A stretch of 64,000 nt of DNA from JACMLD01 sp038207265 (GCA_038207265.1 JBBQZZ010000014.1:1-64000); one strand, 5' to 3'. Positions 33,515-43,792 are shown, numbered from the stretch's first letter. Made by a program: numbers and translations. Notes: generated from the letters alone by a model not told the origin.

Positions 33515-33826
33515 ATGAAAACAATTATTTTGGTTTTTGCTGCATTGATAGCTGTCCATGCAATAACCGCACAAACGCCGGCTGAAAGGAAAGATTTGCA
33601 AAGGGATGTTGCCCGGGAGAGAAGCAAGAGACATGCAGTAGCCCGTGACCTCGCGCATAGAAATATTGCAGGGGCAAAAGCCGATCATCGTGCAGCAAAA
33701 TCTTATCACCGCGAAGTGCATCGTGATGTACGCAATATTCATGCAAGACAGGCACGTAAAGCGAGGCGACATGCTAGTGCACATAAAAGACATATACAAC
33801 ATCATCGCCGCAGGAAGCATCATTGA
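33515..33826 (+). CDS. Secreted very basic His/Arg-rich small protein
   Basis: A 103-aa protein with a signal peptide (MKTIILVFAALIAVHAITAQ). The mature part is almost entirely charged (RDVARERSKRHAVARDLAH, RKARRHASAHKRHIQHHRRR) and probably helical, with many His and Arg. The ATG at 33515 is chosen because upstream residues are repeat-derived. The composition suggests binding of metals or of nucleic acid or acidic polymers outside the inner membrane, but no family is recognised. Confidence 0.6.
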   Translation: MKTIILVFAALIAVHAITAQTPAERKDLQRDVARERSKRHAVARDLAHRNIAGAKADHRAAKSYHREVHRDVRNIHARQARKARRHASAHKRHIQHHRRRKHH

Positions 33827-33878
33827 TGGGATGCAAATCTTCAACCAAACACAATGATTGATTCATTGCCTTTTTTAT

Positions 33879-34211
33879 TTAGAATGGAACGTCTTCGTCG
33901 GATGCATTGATATCATGGTATTGATCAGATGGTGGTTGCTGGCTTTGGGTGCCTGCTACTACTTTCCATGCTTTTACATCGGTGTACCATTTACCATTGT
34001 ATTCCCTGCTTTCAACATCAAACGAAACACTAACTTTATCGCCCAACCTGAATTTATTCATATCAATTTTATCACCCCAAACGGCGATGCAGATTTTTTT
34101 TGGATAAGTATCGCCGGTCTCTAAAATAAAGTCTTGTTTTTTCCAGGGCCCATTTTTTCCGTTACCTGTTTGTGCTGGCAATAATTGCAGTATTTTTCCG
34201 CTTATCTCCAT
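33879..34211 (-). CDS. DUF3127 family protein (OB-fold-like)
   Basis: A 110-aa protein that starts MEISGKILQLLPAQTGNG, has a beta-rich body (WKKQDFILETGDTYPKKICI, GDKVSVSFDVESREYNGKWY) and ends in a short acidic tail (DEDVPF) like single-stranded DNA-binding proteins. I recognise it as DUF3127, common in Bacteroidota. The acidic tip resembles the SSB C-terminal protein-interaction motif, so a DNA-related role is possible. The frame can be extended upstream, but that extension translates a dispersed repeat and is rejected. Confidence 0.85.
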   Translation of the reverse strand: MEISGKILQLLPAQTGNGKNGPWKKQDFILETGDTYPKKICIAVWGDKIDMNKFRLGDKVSVSFDVESREYNGKWYTDVKAWKVVAGTQSQQPPSDQYHDINASDEDVPF

Positions 34212-34549
34212 GCGAATAATTTTTGTAAAAGTACGAAACATCCTGCTCTTAAAGGGATGGTTTTTGAACCACAAAGTCACCAAGCCACTGAGCAACACGG
34301 AGGAATATTTAAAAATGAATTTTGAAATATTATCAGCTATCCGATAAAATAGAAAGAGATTCAAATAAGATTAATAATGTCAATTACTGCCTGGTTTAAC
34401 GCTCTATGTCCTCTGAATAATGATAACTTTTGATTAAACCCAGCTTACAAATACATGTTAAGTATTGCAATTGAGTAATACTCCTTTGTGTAACTTTGTG
34501 TCCTTGTGTCTTCGTGGTTCAAAACACCTGCCGCAGGAAGTGATGAAGA
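34212..34549. repeat. Intergenic region with two dispersed repeat copies
   Basis: There is no gene in this 338-bp gap. One repeat copy lies at 34264-34305 (GAACCACAAAGTCACCAAGC..) and an inverted one at 34488-34522 (GTGTCTTCGTGGTTC). The intervening DNA is AT-rich without a convincing ORF. Confidence 0.7.
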
Positions 34550-35560
34550 TTAATGACTTTCCTTATAGTGCTGCAACAATAAATCTCCACCGAAATCATT
34601 TTTGAGATCACGGATTACCGTGTGAATATGATTGGCATTGTTCTGCGTGTTATCATACTCAATAATAATGGTAGGGCCTTGTATGCGATAATAATAAGGT
34701 TTGCCCAATACATGTTCAGTAGCACCTGCCCAGGCAAAGCGCAGGTTATTCAAACCAGCCGTTTCTATTTCTTTCAGCATGCTGTTGGCAAATAATTTCG
34801 TATAACGGTGTACATATAGATTTACCAGTTTCAGCATGCGTTGCTGGTTTGCTGACGTAAGCTCACTGAAACGGATACCCGCAGTTTCTTCAATCAACGC
34901 TTTACGGTTGTTGCCGGTAATGATTTCTTTGGGTGCGTCGGTTGCGATCAATGCTTTTTTTAATTCATCGGAAGAAAGGCCATTCAGCAAGGCAAAACCC
35001 AGGTTGGTTTCATCCTTCAATACCTCCTCATTTTTTTTCGGGCCTTCCAGCACAATGGCCGGGTTAGCACCCAGGAACGAGGGTGTGCCGGCGACCAGTT
35101 GTTTTTTATCTGATGAAAAATGAAAGGCGATATGGTGTCCTTCAAATCGCCAGCCCCATATTGTGTTGGAAGAGGGTATACCGAAGATGGTAATAAAATA
35201 TTTATTGGGATCCCGGTAATGATCTTCTGGTTTGCGGTGTTCCAGTTCTTTTAAAACATTATCCAGTTGGCGGATAGCTTTGATTTTCTTTACCGTTTCA
35301 TCGCTCAGGCTGGTAGACAACAGATCCATCACCGCTTCCTGCTGCGCTGCATTCAGTGCATTCATTTCAATTCCTTTGCGATCGTCCAGTGGTACAAAAT
35401 TGTATCGGTAACGTTCTTCTGTATCAAAAGGATAAACCGCTTTGCTGCGTTGTGCCGTATCCAGCAATTCAATGAACTTATTGGCTTTACCAGACAGGTC
35501 CTGCGCGGATGAATAATGGAAGGATAATAAGCAGGCAAAAATTGAAATATACAATTTCAT
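34550..35560 (-). CDS. DUF3500 family exported protein
   Basis: A 336-aa protein with a signal peptide (MKLYISIFACLLSFHYSSAQ). It has the DUF3500 hallmark GWRFEGHHIAFHFSS, RYRYNFVPLDDRKGI near the front, and a C-terminal YYRIQGPTIIIEYDNTQNNANHIHT. The many His residues suggest metal binding. Function is not established. The ATG at 35560 is used because the longer start is TTG. It stands alone between repeat-bearing gaps. Confidence 0.85.
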   Translation of the reverse strand: MKLYISIFACLLSFHYSSAQDLSGKANKFIELLDTAQRSKAVYPFDTEERYRYNFVPLDDRKGIEMNALNAAQQEAVMDLLSTSLSDETVKKIKAIRQLDNVLKELEHRKPEDHYRDPNKYFITIFGIPSSNTIWGWRFEGHHIAFHFSSDKKQLVAGTPSFLGANPAIVLEGPKKNEEVLKDETNLGFALLNGLSSDELKKALIATDAPKEIITGNNRKALIEETAGIRFSELTSANQQRMLKLVNLYVHRYTKLFANSMLKEIETAGLNNLRFAWAGATEHVLGKPYYYRIQGPTIIIEYDNTQNNANHIHTVIRDLKNDFGGDLLLQHYKESH

Positions 35561-35879
35561 AAGCAAGTGTTTGGGTGATGGTAGTACTAAAGATATTGTA
35601 TTTGAGGGAATGAGTGCTTGGTATTAACAGAAGCGGAAGTATTATATATCCAGCGGTGGAAATGCTATAAAGCATCCTTGCGTCGCACTGTTGAAGGCCA
35701 GGAATGCTGCTGAGCACTACTACTTGAAGCGTACACGGTGAATTTTTGGAAATAGTTGTCAGCAATAATTCATCAGGCAGCGTCACATTTGGCCCTTACA
35801 AACTATTACCATTCTGCCGGTACTTTGCAATTACAATGCAACGCTCCCTCCGCTTCAATTGTCAACTTTAGAAATTTAC

Positions 35880-36269
35880 TTGCGTTTTCTGTCATTTATA
35901 ATATTAGTAGTGCTGTTGTCTTGCGTTGCCTGCTCAAAAGACAACGGCCATAATGAAAGTATACTCTATGGCACCTGGGTAAAGGGTAAAAACTATGGAG
36001 ACACGCTGAGTTTTTTGCGCAAGAATGATATAAACTTATTGGTCTATGAAAATAGTTTTAATGTAAGCTATCCGGGGCAGGTTCAAACGGAGTATATTTT
36101 TAACGATAATAAGTTAACGTTGATTTCTTCGTCTTCCCTGGGGCCCATTAAGCAAGACATTAAGAGTTTCACCTGGACAAGATATGGCAAAGAGTTCCGG
36201 GTAATAGGAACACAACTTTATCCATTTATGTCTTCGCTTACAGTTTTCACTTATACAAAGATTAATTAA
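35880..36269 (+). CDS. Small lipoprotein, lipocalin-like, TTG start
   Basis: About 129 aa. A hydrophobic leader and lipobox (LVVLLSCVACSKDN) precede a small beta-rich domain beginning with a G-T-W motif (LYGTWVKGKNYGDTLSF), the pattern of lipocalin-like lipoproteins of Bacteroidota. No ATG precedes the leader; TTG at 35880 gives the most compact signal, and TTG at 35859 is an alternative. A strong terminator follows 28 bp after the stop, which supports a real gene. Function unknown. Confidence 0.65.
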   Translation: MRFLSFIILVVLLSCVACSKDNGHNESILYGTWVKGKNYGDTLSFLRKNDINLLVYENSFNVSYPGQVQTEYIFNDNKLTLISSSSLGPIKQDIKSFTWTRYGKEFRVIGTQLYPFMSSLTVFTYTKIN

Positions 36270-36297
36270 TCCGGACGGTTGTTGATGTGAATTACAC

Positions 36298-36331
36298 AGC
36301 ATAGTGTTTAATTACACTATGCTTTTTATTT
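36298..36331 (+). terminator. Rho-independent terminator
   Basis: A stem of 10 bp (AGCATAGTGT/ACACTATGCT) with a TTAATT loop is followed by TTTTATTTG. It terminates the small lipoprotein transcript. The rest of the gap to 36628 holds one dispersed repeat copy (about 36553-36594) and nothing else recognisable. Confidence 0.88.
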
Positions 36332-36628
36332 GCACTTTAAAGAGTTTCCTACTTTCGTGGGAATGACGTGTAACTCGCTAATAAATTATTGGCTCGGTGT
36401 TAATTCAGATCTGAGATTAGCCGAAAATGAATAACAGTAAAAATGCCGGGATTTGTCTTCCTAACTGCGGAATAAGCTCTGATACCTGCTAATAAATGGT
36501 ATTTACTTAATTACATCTAGGTATTTAAGGATTTGAATAATATTATGATTTCTTTGTGCTCCTCTGTGTCTTCCTGTCTTTGTGGTTTAAAAATATCCAT
36601 CAATACCACATGCATGCTGAAGTAAAAT

Positions 36629-39124
36629 TTAATTCTCAGGCACATTTGCCCCTCCATTTTCTTCCTTATCCTTTTTGAATTCCAACTTACCAAACTTAAA
36701 CATGAAACTAATTCCAAATGAACGGAACGGCAACTGGCGAAGACTATTCAATACAAACTGTTGACCGGTTACCTGCGTTTCCTGTCTTACATATTTATTA
36801 AATGGGTTGGTAGTGGTAAAACCAATGCTTCCTTTTTTATTCCAGATTAATTTGCGCATGGCAAAATTATAAGTAGTAAAGGAAGGATACCTGCCCTGTA
36901 CTTCATTGCGTGGTGAATTAAAGTTGCCGAAAAATTCCATGACTAAAGTTTTACTGGCCTGGTAACTGGCGTTTATGTTTATACGGTAGTTAATGCTGTT
37001 GATAGCACTGTTATCAGTAAACCTGTTGATAATATATTTATCAAACAATGACAGATTACTACGCAGGTTCAGTTTTTCACCTACCGGTAATGACCCATAT
37101 AAACTCAGTCCGAACATATGTTCTGTTCCAATGTTTTCAAATGTATTTACCGAAACATTGCTATATACAGAATCCCCCACGGCAAAAGAAGGATAATAAA
37201 CGATATAAGGTTGTATGTCGCGACGTGATCCCCTGTAAAACAAATTTACATTCACCGATCCACCCTTTTCAAAATTTTTACTGTAACCCAGCTCAGCATT
37301 GTCGCCAATTTCCGGTTGCAGGTCGGGGTTACCCCGCGAAATATTTTTTGGATCCAGTGCATTGATAAATGGATTCAGGAACCGGTAACCGGGTCTTTGT
37401 ATGCGCCTGGTATAACTTAATTTAATGATCTGGCTTTCGCTGATATGATGTGCAAATAATACAGATGGCGCCAGTGTATTGTATCCCGGAATATCTACAT
37501 CGGCCGCTTTGGAAAAATGGGCGTTGGTTTCCGTCCGTTCATATCGCAACCCTGATTTTACTTCCAGCCACTTGCCAACCGGAAAATTCACGGATACGAA
37601 AGCGGCGTATACCATTCTTTTATAATGCAGGCTATTGGACTGCGCTGTATCATAACGGTAACCGGCAGGTGAAAAATATAGTACATCAGATGCACTTTCA
37701 ATATCCCGCAGCGCTGATTTCAGCCCGGTTTCAATTTTTACATCGTGTGGAAGCGGCTGGGTATAATCTATCTGCAACTCTGCTTCATGATCGGTTCCCG
37801 GGTTGGCACTTTGTGAGCCGCTAAAAAGAGTATCACCCTTCACATTGAACTGCTGTTGCGTAAAATTTTGATTTGATCTTCCATAACTGGTGTTGAATGC
37901 TACGTTCAATTCCTGATCTTCCTTATCAAATGTTTTTTTATAGTTTAAACTGTAATCAGTAGATCTGAAACGGAACCTGTTTTCTGGTTTGAATATACTT
38001 TGAAATGCGGAGACAAGGCTACCGGGCAAAGGAGTGGTTTCAACTTGTATATCCTGCAAACTATTGCCATGACTTTTATTACCGAAATTTTCAAACCCAA
38101 CATTGCCGGAGAGGTTATTTTTTTTATTGATCTCCCATTCAAATCCCAGCCCGCTTTCAAATCCGCCCCTGTGAAAACTACTGCTGCCATCTGTTAACAA
38201 GGTCGAATGTGTTTGCAAGCTGGTATCGAAGGAGCTGCGGTTAACGTGTGTGAGTGTAGTGGAGGTTATCTGACCATTTCCGCTGATGAAGCCATTCAAT
38301 CCAAAATTTCCGCGGCGGGCATGCATGTTTAGCGATCCATTTTGCAGGCGACTGCCAACAGCTATATTCACATTACCATTGATACCGCGAACTTTGCTTT
38401 CTTTTAAAATGATATTGATGATACCACCTGTACCTTCAGCATCATACCGCGCACCGGGACTGGTAATGACTTCAATGGTTTTTATCTGGCTGGCGGGTAT
38501 GGACTGTAAGGCTTCAGCAAGAGAATTACCAAATATGCTGGACGGTTTTCCATTGATTAAAAAGCGGATATTGGAATTGCCCTGTAATTCCACATTACCA
38601 TCTGCGTCTACTGATACCTGTGGTATTTTTTTCAGTAAATCGGTAGCCACACCTCCTTGTGCAGTAACATCTTTCTCTGCATTATAAACCATTTTATCAA
38701 TCCTGTTTTCAATCAGTGGTTTTTGAGCGGTAACAGTAACAGTTTGCAGCGTTTGCGCTTTTTTTGAAAGTTGAATATTATCAAGTTTTACAGTCATATC
38801 CCTGCTACTGATGTTGAATTGCAGGGTATCAGGCTGGTAGCCGATGAAATCAGTAATCATTCGATAGCTACCCGTGTCCAAATCTGAAATTGAAAAAACT
38901 CCCCTGATGTCGGAAGTAGCCCCATTTATTGGTTTTTTATTTGTTGATGTATAAACGGCAATACTGGCATATTCAATGGGTGTTGTAGAAATGGCATCGG
39001 TTACTTTGCCCGTTACAGTTCCTTTCTTATCTCCTGAAATTTTTGATTGGGAGAAGACATTAAAACAAGTTAGCAACAGCAATACAATAGCTATGAAATA
39101 TTTCTGAAGGGACTTTTTAAACAT
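36629..39124 (-). CDS. TonB-dependent receptor-like outer-membrane protein with CarboxypepD-like domain
   Basis: An 831-aa protein. It has a signal peptide (MFKKSLQKYFIAIVLLLLTCFNVFSQ), a carboxypeptidase regulatory-like domain (GTVTGKVTDAISTTPIEYASI, to about residue 110), a plug with GNSNIRFLINGKPSSIFGNS and VITSPGARYDAEGTGGIINI, and a long barrel of the OMP_b-brl_3 type (RRIQRPGYRFLNPFINALDP). The tail after the barrel is short and polar. It imports or binds an unknown ligand at the cell surface. The ATG at 39124 is chosen over an upstream one because it gives the standard signal. No SusD partner is next to it. Confidence 0.87.
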   Translation of the reverse strand: MFKKSLQKYFIAIVLLLLTCFNVFSQSKISGDKKGTVTGKVTDAISTTPIEYASIAVYTSTNKKPINGATSDIRGVFSISDLDTGSYRMITDFIGYQPDTLQFNISSRDMTVKLDNIQLSKKAQTLQTVTVTAQKPLIENRIDKMVYNAEKDVTAQGGVATDLLKKIPQVSVDADGNVELQGNSNIRFLINGKPSSIFGNSLAEALQSIPASQIKTIEVITSPGARYDAEGTGGIINIILKESKVRGINGNVNIAVGSRLQNGSLNMHARRGNFGLNGFISGNGQITSTTLTHVNRSSFDTSLQTHSTLLTDGSSSFHRGGFESGLGFEWEINKKNNLSGNVGFENFGNKSHGNSLQDIQVETTPLPGSLVSAFQSIFKPENRFRFRSTDYSLNYKKTFDKEDQELNVAFNTSYGRSNQNFTQQQFNVKGDTLFSGSQSANPGTDHEAELQIDYTQPLPHDVKIETGLKSALRDIESASDVLYFSPAGYRYDTAQSNSLHYKRMVYAAFVSVNFPVGKWLEVKSGLRYERTETNAHFSKAADVDIPGYNTLAPSVLFAHHISESQIIKLSYTRRIQRPGYRFLNPFINALDPKNISRGNPDLQPEIGDNAELGYSKNFEKGGSVNVNLFYRGSRRDIQPYIVYYPSFAVGDSVYSNVSVNTFENIGTEHMFGLSLYGSLPVGEKLNLRSNLSLFDKYIINRFTDNSAINSINYRININASYQASKTLVMEFFGNFNSPRNEVQGRYPSFTTYNFAMRKLIWNKKGSIGFTTTNPFNKYVRQETQVTGQQFVLNSLRQLPFRSFGISFMFKFGKLEFKKDKEENGGANVPEN

Positions 39125-39393
39125 AAGGTTGCAAAAATGCTGCATCAATCTGAATAAAAGCTGAAGTTTTGATGACTGGTAGGAATTACGTGTTAATGCA
39201 AAGAAAAGGGCCGGATAGAAATCCAGCCCGATTTTAAATCCAATATCCTATGAAAAACCTATTGAGTAATTTTCAAACGGCATGCCAAATCATTTTAAAG
39301 CGGAATCTGTGCATTGTATCTGTTTTTATTTCCCCAACAGGGAAAAAATTGATTCAAATAGGGAGTTATCGTCGGGAAAATTAAACGTACAGG

Positions 39394-39795
39394 TTAATGT
39401 GGCAATGTCAGCAGCAATTTTTTACAGGTTTGCTTGATTTTTTTTGGTTTCAATGCACATTCCCTTACAATAACTATTTTCCAACCTTGTTTTCTTAATG
39501 TCCGCACAGCGTTTGTGTCATTTTGTTTGTTAATGGGTATCTTATTTAGCCACCAATCTGTTCTTGTTTTGGGAATCACATAATATTTACAGTCATTATG
39601 TCCATGCCAGAAGCATCCGTGAATGAAAAAGCCGGATTATATTTTTTTAATAACAAATCCTTACAATCAGGTAAGCTTTTATCGAGCAAGCGAAAACGTA
39701 AACATGTTGTGTAGAAAACTCCGCATAAGCATTTCAGGTTGGGTATGCTTGCTTTTTATCCGCGACATGTTAAAACAGCGCGTGGCCTTATCCAT
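39394..39795 (-). pseudogene. vsr: Very short patch repair endonuclease (vsr), frameshifted
   Basis: Three consecutive frames together give a complete Vsr. From ATG 39795: MDKATRCFNMSRIKSKHTQ, then PEMLMRSFLHNM. In the next frame: LRFRLLDKSLP..LLLKKYNPAF. In the third: FIHGCFWHGHNDCKYYVIPK, then TRTDWWLNKI to the stop at 39394. The first shift is near 39690. The second is at a T-run near 39629, where one T is missing relative to the expected reading. The catalytic region HGCFWHGH is intact but unreachable. No cytosine methyltransferase partner is near. The gene once encoded a T:G mismatch nicking enzyme or a related restriction-associated nuclease. Confidence 0.85.
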
Positions 39796-39894
39796 GCACA
39801 TCTGCCATACCATAAAGATACCAGGCAATAACAATTATGATCCGGAAAAATATTTACTTTAGGGGATAATTTTTTATTCCAATTGTAAAATCTT

Positions 39895-40704
39895 ATGAGA
39901 TTAGGCAGGTGGTTGCAACTTGTTTGTTTATATATACTGATGGGTTGCGCCAGCAATCCATATAAAGCGGGCAATAAATTATACCGTCAGCAGGTTAAAG
40001 CATTTGCAAAAGAATTGCGTACGCAGCCGTGGCCAGATTCATTGCAACCTCCTGCACACTGGACAGGCACAACCAATTTCAGCATGCGTAAACCAAATTT
40101 TGTTATTATACATCATACGGCGCAGGATGCCTGTGATAAAACCATTACAACTTTTACTACTGTTAAAGCACAGGTGAGTGCTCACTATGTAATCTGTAAA
40201 GACGGAACGGTGCATCATATGCTGAATGATTACCTGCGTGCATGGCATGCCGGCACCGCAAAGTGGGGAAGTAGTACAGACATCAACAGCAATAGCATTG
40301 GTATTGAAATAGACAATAATGGATTTGAAAGATTTACTGAAGCGCAAATGATTAGCCTCCTGCGATTACTTACTAAATTGAAAAAAGACTACAACATTCC
40401 TGTTGCCAATTTTATTGGTCATTCTGATATTGCACCGGGTAGGAAAGTAGATCCCAACAGGTATTTCCCCTGGCAGCGGCTCGCATCAGGCGGTTTCGGA
40501 TTTTGGTATGATACTACTGCAGCAGCACAGGTGCCGGACAATTTCAATGCATTGCAGGCATTGAGAATAGTTGGATATAATATCAGTGATTCTTCCGCTG
40601 CAATCTATTCTTTCAAACTTCATTTTGTACAAACAGATTCAAGTAAAGTATTTACGGATGCAGATAAAAAGATTTTGTTTGATTTGGTAAAGAAGTATGA
40701 ATAA
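39895..40704 (+). CDS. N-acetylmuramoyl-L-alanine amidase lipoprotein (AmiD-like)
   Basis: A 269-aa lipoprotein (LVCLYILMGCASN) with an Amidase_2/PGRP domain: NFVIIHHTAQD with the first zinc His, RAWHAGTAKWG, SIGIEIDNNG with the conserved Glu, and GHSDIAPGRKVDP carrying the last His and Asp/Lys residues. It cleaves the amide between MurNAc and the peptide, releasing material for recycling. The C-terminal third (NFNALQALRIVGYNISDSSA) matches the AmiD-type peptidoglycan-binding helices. It fits with the AmgK/MurU-like recycling genes at 58.6-60.9 kb but is not linked to them. Confidence 0.9.
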   Translation: MRLGRWLQLVCLYILMGCASNPYKAGNKLYRQQVKAFAKELRTQPWPDSLQPPAHWTGTTNFSMRKPNFVIIHHTAQDACDKTITTFTTVKAQVSAHYVICKDGTVHHMLNDYLRAWHAGTAKWGSSTDINSNSIGIEIDNNGFERFTEAQMISLLRLLTKLKKDYNIPVANFIGHSDIAPGRKVDPNRYFPWQRLASGGFGFWYDTTAAAQVPDNFNALQALRIVGYNISDSSAAIYSFKLHFVQTDSSKVFTDADKKILFDLVKKYE

Positions 40705-41059
40705 TTTTTTTAGCAACGGAGAAAAGTCATATCTGATAGTACCACAAATACGCTGAGGCACAGGGTTACACAGAGAAGTAATATTATGACTGCAATATTT
40801 AATCAGCTTACTTTAATTTTGAGAATTATAGTAAGTATAGTTTAATCAAAGATTATCTTCCTTCTCCTTTGGAGAAGGATAAGAGCCTATAGCAGGCAGG
40901 GTTGAGGTACATGCCAATAATAATGAATTCTCTTATATTAGTTCTACGGGCATCACCATTATTGCCCGTTATTTTTTAATTTCACGATTCAGACTACAAT
41001 TGCTGATTGCTTATTTGCCTCACAACGGTTTGCCGCCATTGAAAAAGCTTTATAACTAA
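40705..41059. repeat. Intergenic region with a REP-like palindrome and a dispersed repeat copy
   Basis: There is no gene in this 355-bp gap. A perfect hairpin CCTTCTCC-TTT-GGAGAAGG lies at 40860-40878, followed by GCAGGGTTGAGGTAC, the style of the palindromes flanking the DUF559 units. A copy of the CAC-rich repeat lies at about 40738-40778. Confidence 0.65.
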
Positions 41060-43759
41060 ATGGATAGAATGACAGCAGAACACCAGCGACTGGCAGTTAA
41101 CGCTACCAAAGATGTACCACTTGTACAATGGGGACCATACCTAAGTGAGCGCCAATGGGGAACAGTGCGGGAAGATTATAGTCCTAACGGTGATGCATGG
41201 CACTATTTCCCTTTCGATCACGCACACAGTCGCGTATACCGTTGGGGCGAAGACGGTTTGGCGGGTATTTCGGATTATTTTCAGAACCTGTGTTTCAGCG
41301 TGGCATTATGGAATGGCAAAGACACCATTCTAAAAGAACGTTTATTTGGTCTTGGAAATAGCCAGGGCAATCACGGCGAAGATGTAAAAGAGCTATATTA
41401 TTACCTTGATAATATTCCTACGCATTCTTTTATGGAATATTTATATAAGTATCCCCAGCTTGAGTTTCCATATGACAAATTGCGAGAGGAAAACAGGCGC
41501 CGAAGTCGTGTTGAACCTGAATATGAAATACTGGATACGGGTGTATTTGATAATAGCCAGTATTTTGATGTGCGCGTTACCTACGCCAAACAAGGGGTGC
41601 AGGATATCTTTATTAAAATCAGCATTACCAACCGTTATTCAAAACCTGCCGAACTAACGGTGTTGCCTACCCTATGGTTTTATAACCGCTGGAACTACGG
41701 TGGAGTAGATAAAAAACCCTTGCTGAGTTATCTCAATAAGACTTCGGTAAAAGCAGAACATGAAAGGCTGGACGATTATTTTTTTTACTTCCAGCCACCT
41801 ACCGACAGGTTGTTTACAGAAAATGAAACCAATACCCAGAAAATAACCGGAGTTGAGAACGAAAGCATTTTTGTGAAAGATGCTTTTCATGACGCAATCA
41901 TAAAAGGAGATAATATTGCCGCTTTAAGAAGCAGGAAAACGGGCACCAAGTTTTCACCGGTATATAAACTACGGGTGGCAGGCGGAGAAACCAAAACCAT
42001 TTATTGCAGGCTCAGCAATAAAAATATGGAAAATGCTTTTGGTACCGGTTTCGAAAAAATATTTGCTACCCGTAAAGAAGAAGCAGATGATTATTACGCG
42101 GCTATCCTTCCCAGTGGAATCAGCGATGATATGGCCAAAATTCAAAGACAGGCATTGGCTGGTTTGTTATGGAGCAAACAATATTATCATTTTGATGTGG
42201 AACGCTGGCTGAGTTCGGGCGATGGTATTACACCGGTAAGCGTTGGAAAAATGAACGGGCGTAACAGCGACTGGAAGCATTTAAAAAACCAGGATATCAT
42301 ATCAATGCCCGATAAATGGGAATATCCATGGTATGCGGCATGGGATCTTGCGTTTCAATGTATATCGATGGCAGTTGCTGATCCCACTTTCGCCAAGCAC
42401 CAGTTGCTATTGATTATGCGCGAATGGTACATGAAACCAGATGGACAATTACCCGCTTATGAATGGAATTTCAGCGATGTGAACCCACCGGTGCAGGCCT
42501 GGGCCGCCATGCAGGTTTATAATATTGAGAAAAAACAAAAGGGTGTAGGCGATATCATCTTCCTGAAAAAAGTCTTTCAAAAACTATTGATCAACTTTAC
42601 CTGGTGGATCAACCGCAAAGACGTAAATGGAAATAATATATTTGAAGGTGGATTCCTGGGCCTTGATAATATTGGGGTATTCAACCGCAGCTTTCATTTT
42701 GCAGGTGAAATGCAACTGGAGCAGGCAGACGGTACCAGCTGGATGGGTACTTATGCGCTGGACATGATGGACATTGCTATTGAAATAGCCATGCACGATG
42801 AATCATTTGAAGATACAGCTACCAAATTCTTTGAACATTTTGTTTTAGTTGCTGAGGCGTTGAATGAACACGGCTTATGGAATGAGGAAGACAAATTCTT
42901 TTACGATATGCTCTGTATCTCCGGCGCTGATCCATTACCGTTACGGATTCAATCTATTGTCGGACTCACTTCGTTGTTCGCTGTTTCCACGATCAGTAAA
43001 AATGTACTCAACAAACTGCAGGATTTTAAAAAACGCATTACCTGGTTTGAAGGTTATCGGATAAAGAATAAAAAGTTCTGGCCCAATGAAGAAAGGGGCG
43101 ATGGGGAAGAATTGTTATTGTCACTGGTGCCCAAAGATCGGTTGATAGCCCTGTTGGATCGCCTGTTGGATGAAGAGGGTTTCTTATCCCCCGGTGGTAT
43201 CCGTGCTTTGTCAAAATACCATGAAGCACATCCTTATTCTGTAACAGTTGAAGGGAATATTTATACCATTCATTATGATCCGGGTGATTCTACTTCGGAT
43301 ATGTTTGGGGGTAACAGTAACTGGCGGGGACCGGTATGGATGCCGATTAATTATTTGATTATTCAATCCATTCGGAAGTATGGTGAATTTTATGGCGAGA
43401 ACTTGCAGGTTGAATATCCGCATGGTTCAGGTAATAAAATGACGCTGGAAAAAGTGGCGGATGAATTAACCCAACGAGTCATTAGCTTATTTGAGAAAGA
43501 TAAGGATGGTAAGCGTCGTTTATATGGCGACTACAATTGGTTTTACCAACTGCCCGGTAATGAAGACCTGGTAATGTTTTATGAATATTTTCATGGAGAC
43601 AATGGGCGCGGTCTGGGTGCGAGTCATCAAACCGGCTGGACGGCACTTGTAGCCGAACTGATTGCTGAATACGGAAATAAAGCCAACAGTCCGGTTACCA
43701 AAGTGCAGGAATCAAACGTAATTGTTCCATTAAGTGAAGCATTAGCAGACAAGAAATAA
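41060..43759 (+). CDS. GH63-like glucosidase (MGH1-type), cytoplasmic
   Basis: An 899-aa protein without signal peptide. It starts AEHQRLAVNATKDVPLVQWG and has an N-terminal beta domain (WGPYLSERQWGTVREDYSPN), then an (alpha/alpha)6 glycosidase barrel with WEYPWYAAWDLAFQ, a catalytic-region Asp, LPAYEWNFSDVNPPVQAWA and NSNWRGPVWMPINYLI, and a C-terminal SHQTGWTALVAELI. I recognise the family as the bacterial GH63/MOGS-like glucosidase group. It probably hydrolyses an alpha-glucoside inside the cell. It is monocistronic. Confidence 0.82.
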   Translation: MDRMTAEHQRLAVNATKDVPLVQWGPYLSERQWGTVREDYSPNGDAWHYFPFDHAHSRVYRWGEDGLAGISDYFQNLCFSVALWNGKDTILKERLFGLGNSQGNHGEDVKELYYYLDNIPTHSFMEYLYKYPQLEFPYDKLREENRRRSRVEPEYEILDTGVFDNSQYFDVRVTYAKQGVQDIFIKISITNRYSKPAELTVLPTLWFYNRWNYGGVDKKPLLSYLNKTSVKAEHERLDDYFFYFQPPTDRLFTENETNTQKITGVENESIFVKDAFHDAIIKGDNIAALRSRKTGTKFSPVYKLRVAGGETKTIYCRLSNKNMENAFGTGFEKIFATRKEEADDYYAAILPSGISDDMAKIQRQALAGLLWSKQYYHFDVERWLSSGDGITPVSVGKMNGRNSDWKHLKNQDIISMPDKWEYPWYAAWDLAFQCISMAVADPTFAKHQLLLIMREWYMKPDGQLPAYEWNFSDVNPPVQAWAAMQVYNIEKKQKGVGDIIFLKKVFQKLLINFTWWINRKDVNGNNIFEGGFLGLDNIGVFNRSFHFAGEMQLEQADGTSWMGTYALDMMDIAIEIAMHDESFEDTATKFFEHFVLVAEALNEHGLWNEEDKFFYDMLCISGADPLPLRIQSIVGLTSLFAVSTISKNVLNKLQDFKKRITWFEGYRIKNKKFWPNEERGDGEELLLSLVPKDRLIALLDRLLDEEGFLSPGGIRALSKYHEAHPYSVTVEGNIYTIHYDPGDSTSDMFGGNSNWRGPVWMPINYLIIQSIRKYGEFYGENLQVEYPHGSGNKMTLEKVADELTQRVISLFEKDKDGKRRLYGDYNWFYQLPGNEDLVMFYEYFHGDNGRGLGASHQTGWTALVAELIAEYGNKANSPVTKVQESNVIVPLSEALADKK

Positions 43760-43792
43760 ACTCATCAACCTTTCAACCAATCAACTTTTCAA

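Noticed and set aside
33250..33627. Minus-strand ORFs opposite the basic secreted protein
   Set aside because: They cover the terminator and direct repeats, have no family features, and the plus strand has a clear signal peptide gene.
34212..34364. Upstream extension of the DUF3127 protein
   Set aside because: The extra 51 residues come from a dispersed repeat copy; the family starts at MEISGKI.
39623..39862. Plus-strand 79-aa ORF
   Set aside because: It is the antisense of the vsr pseudogene.
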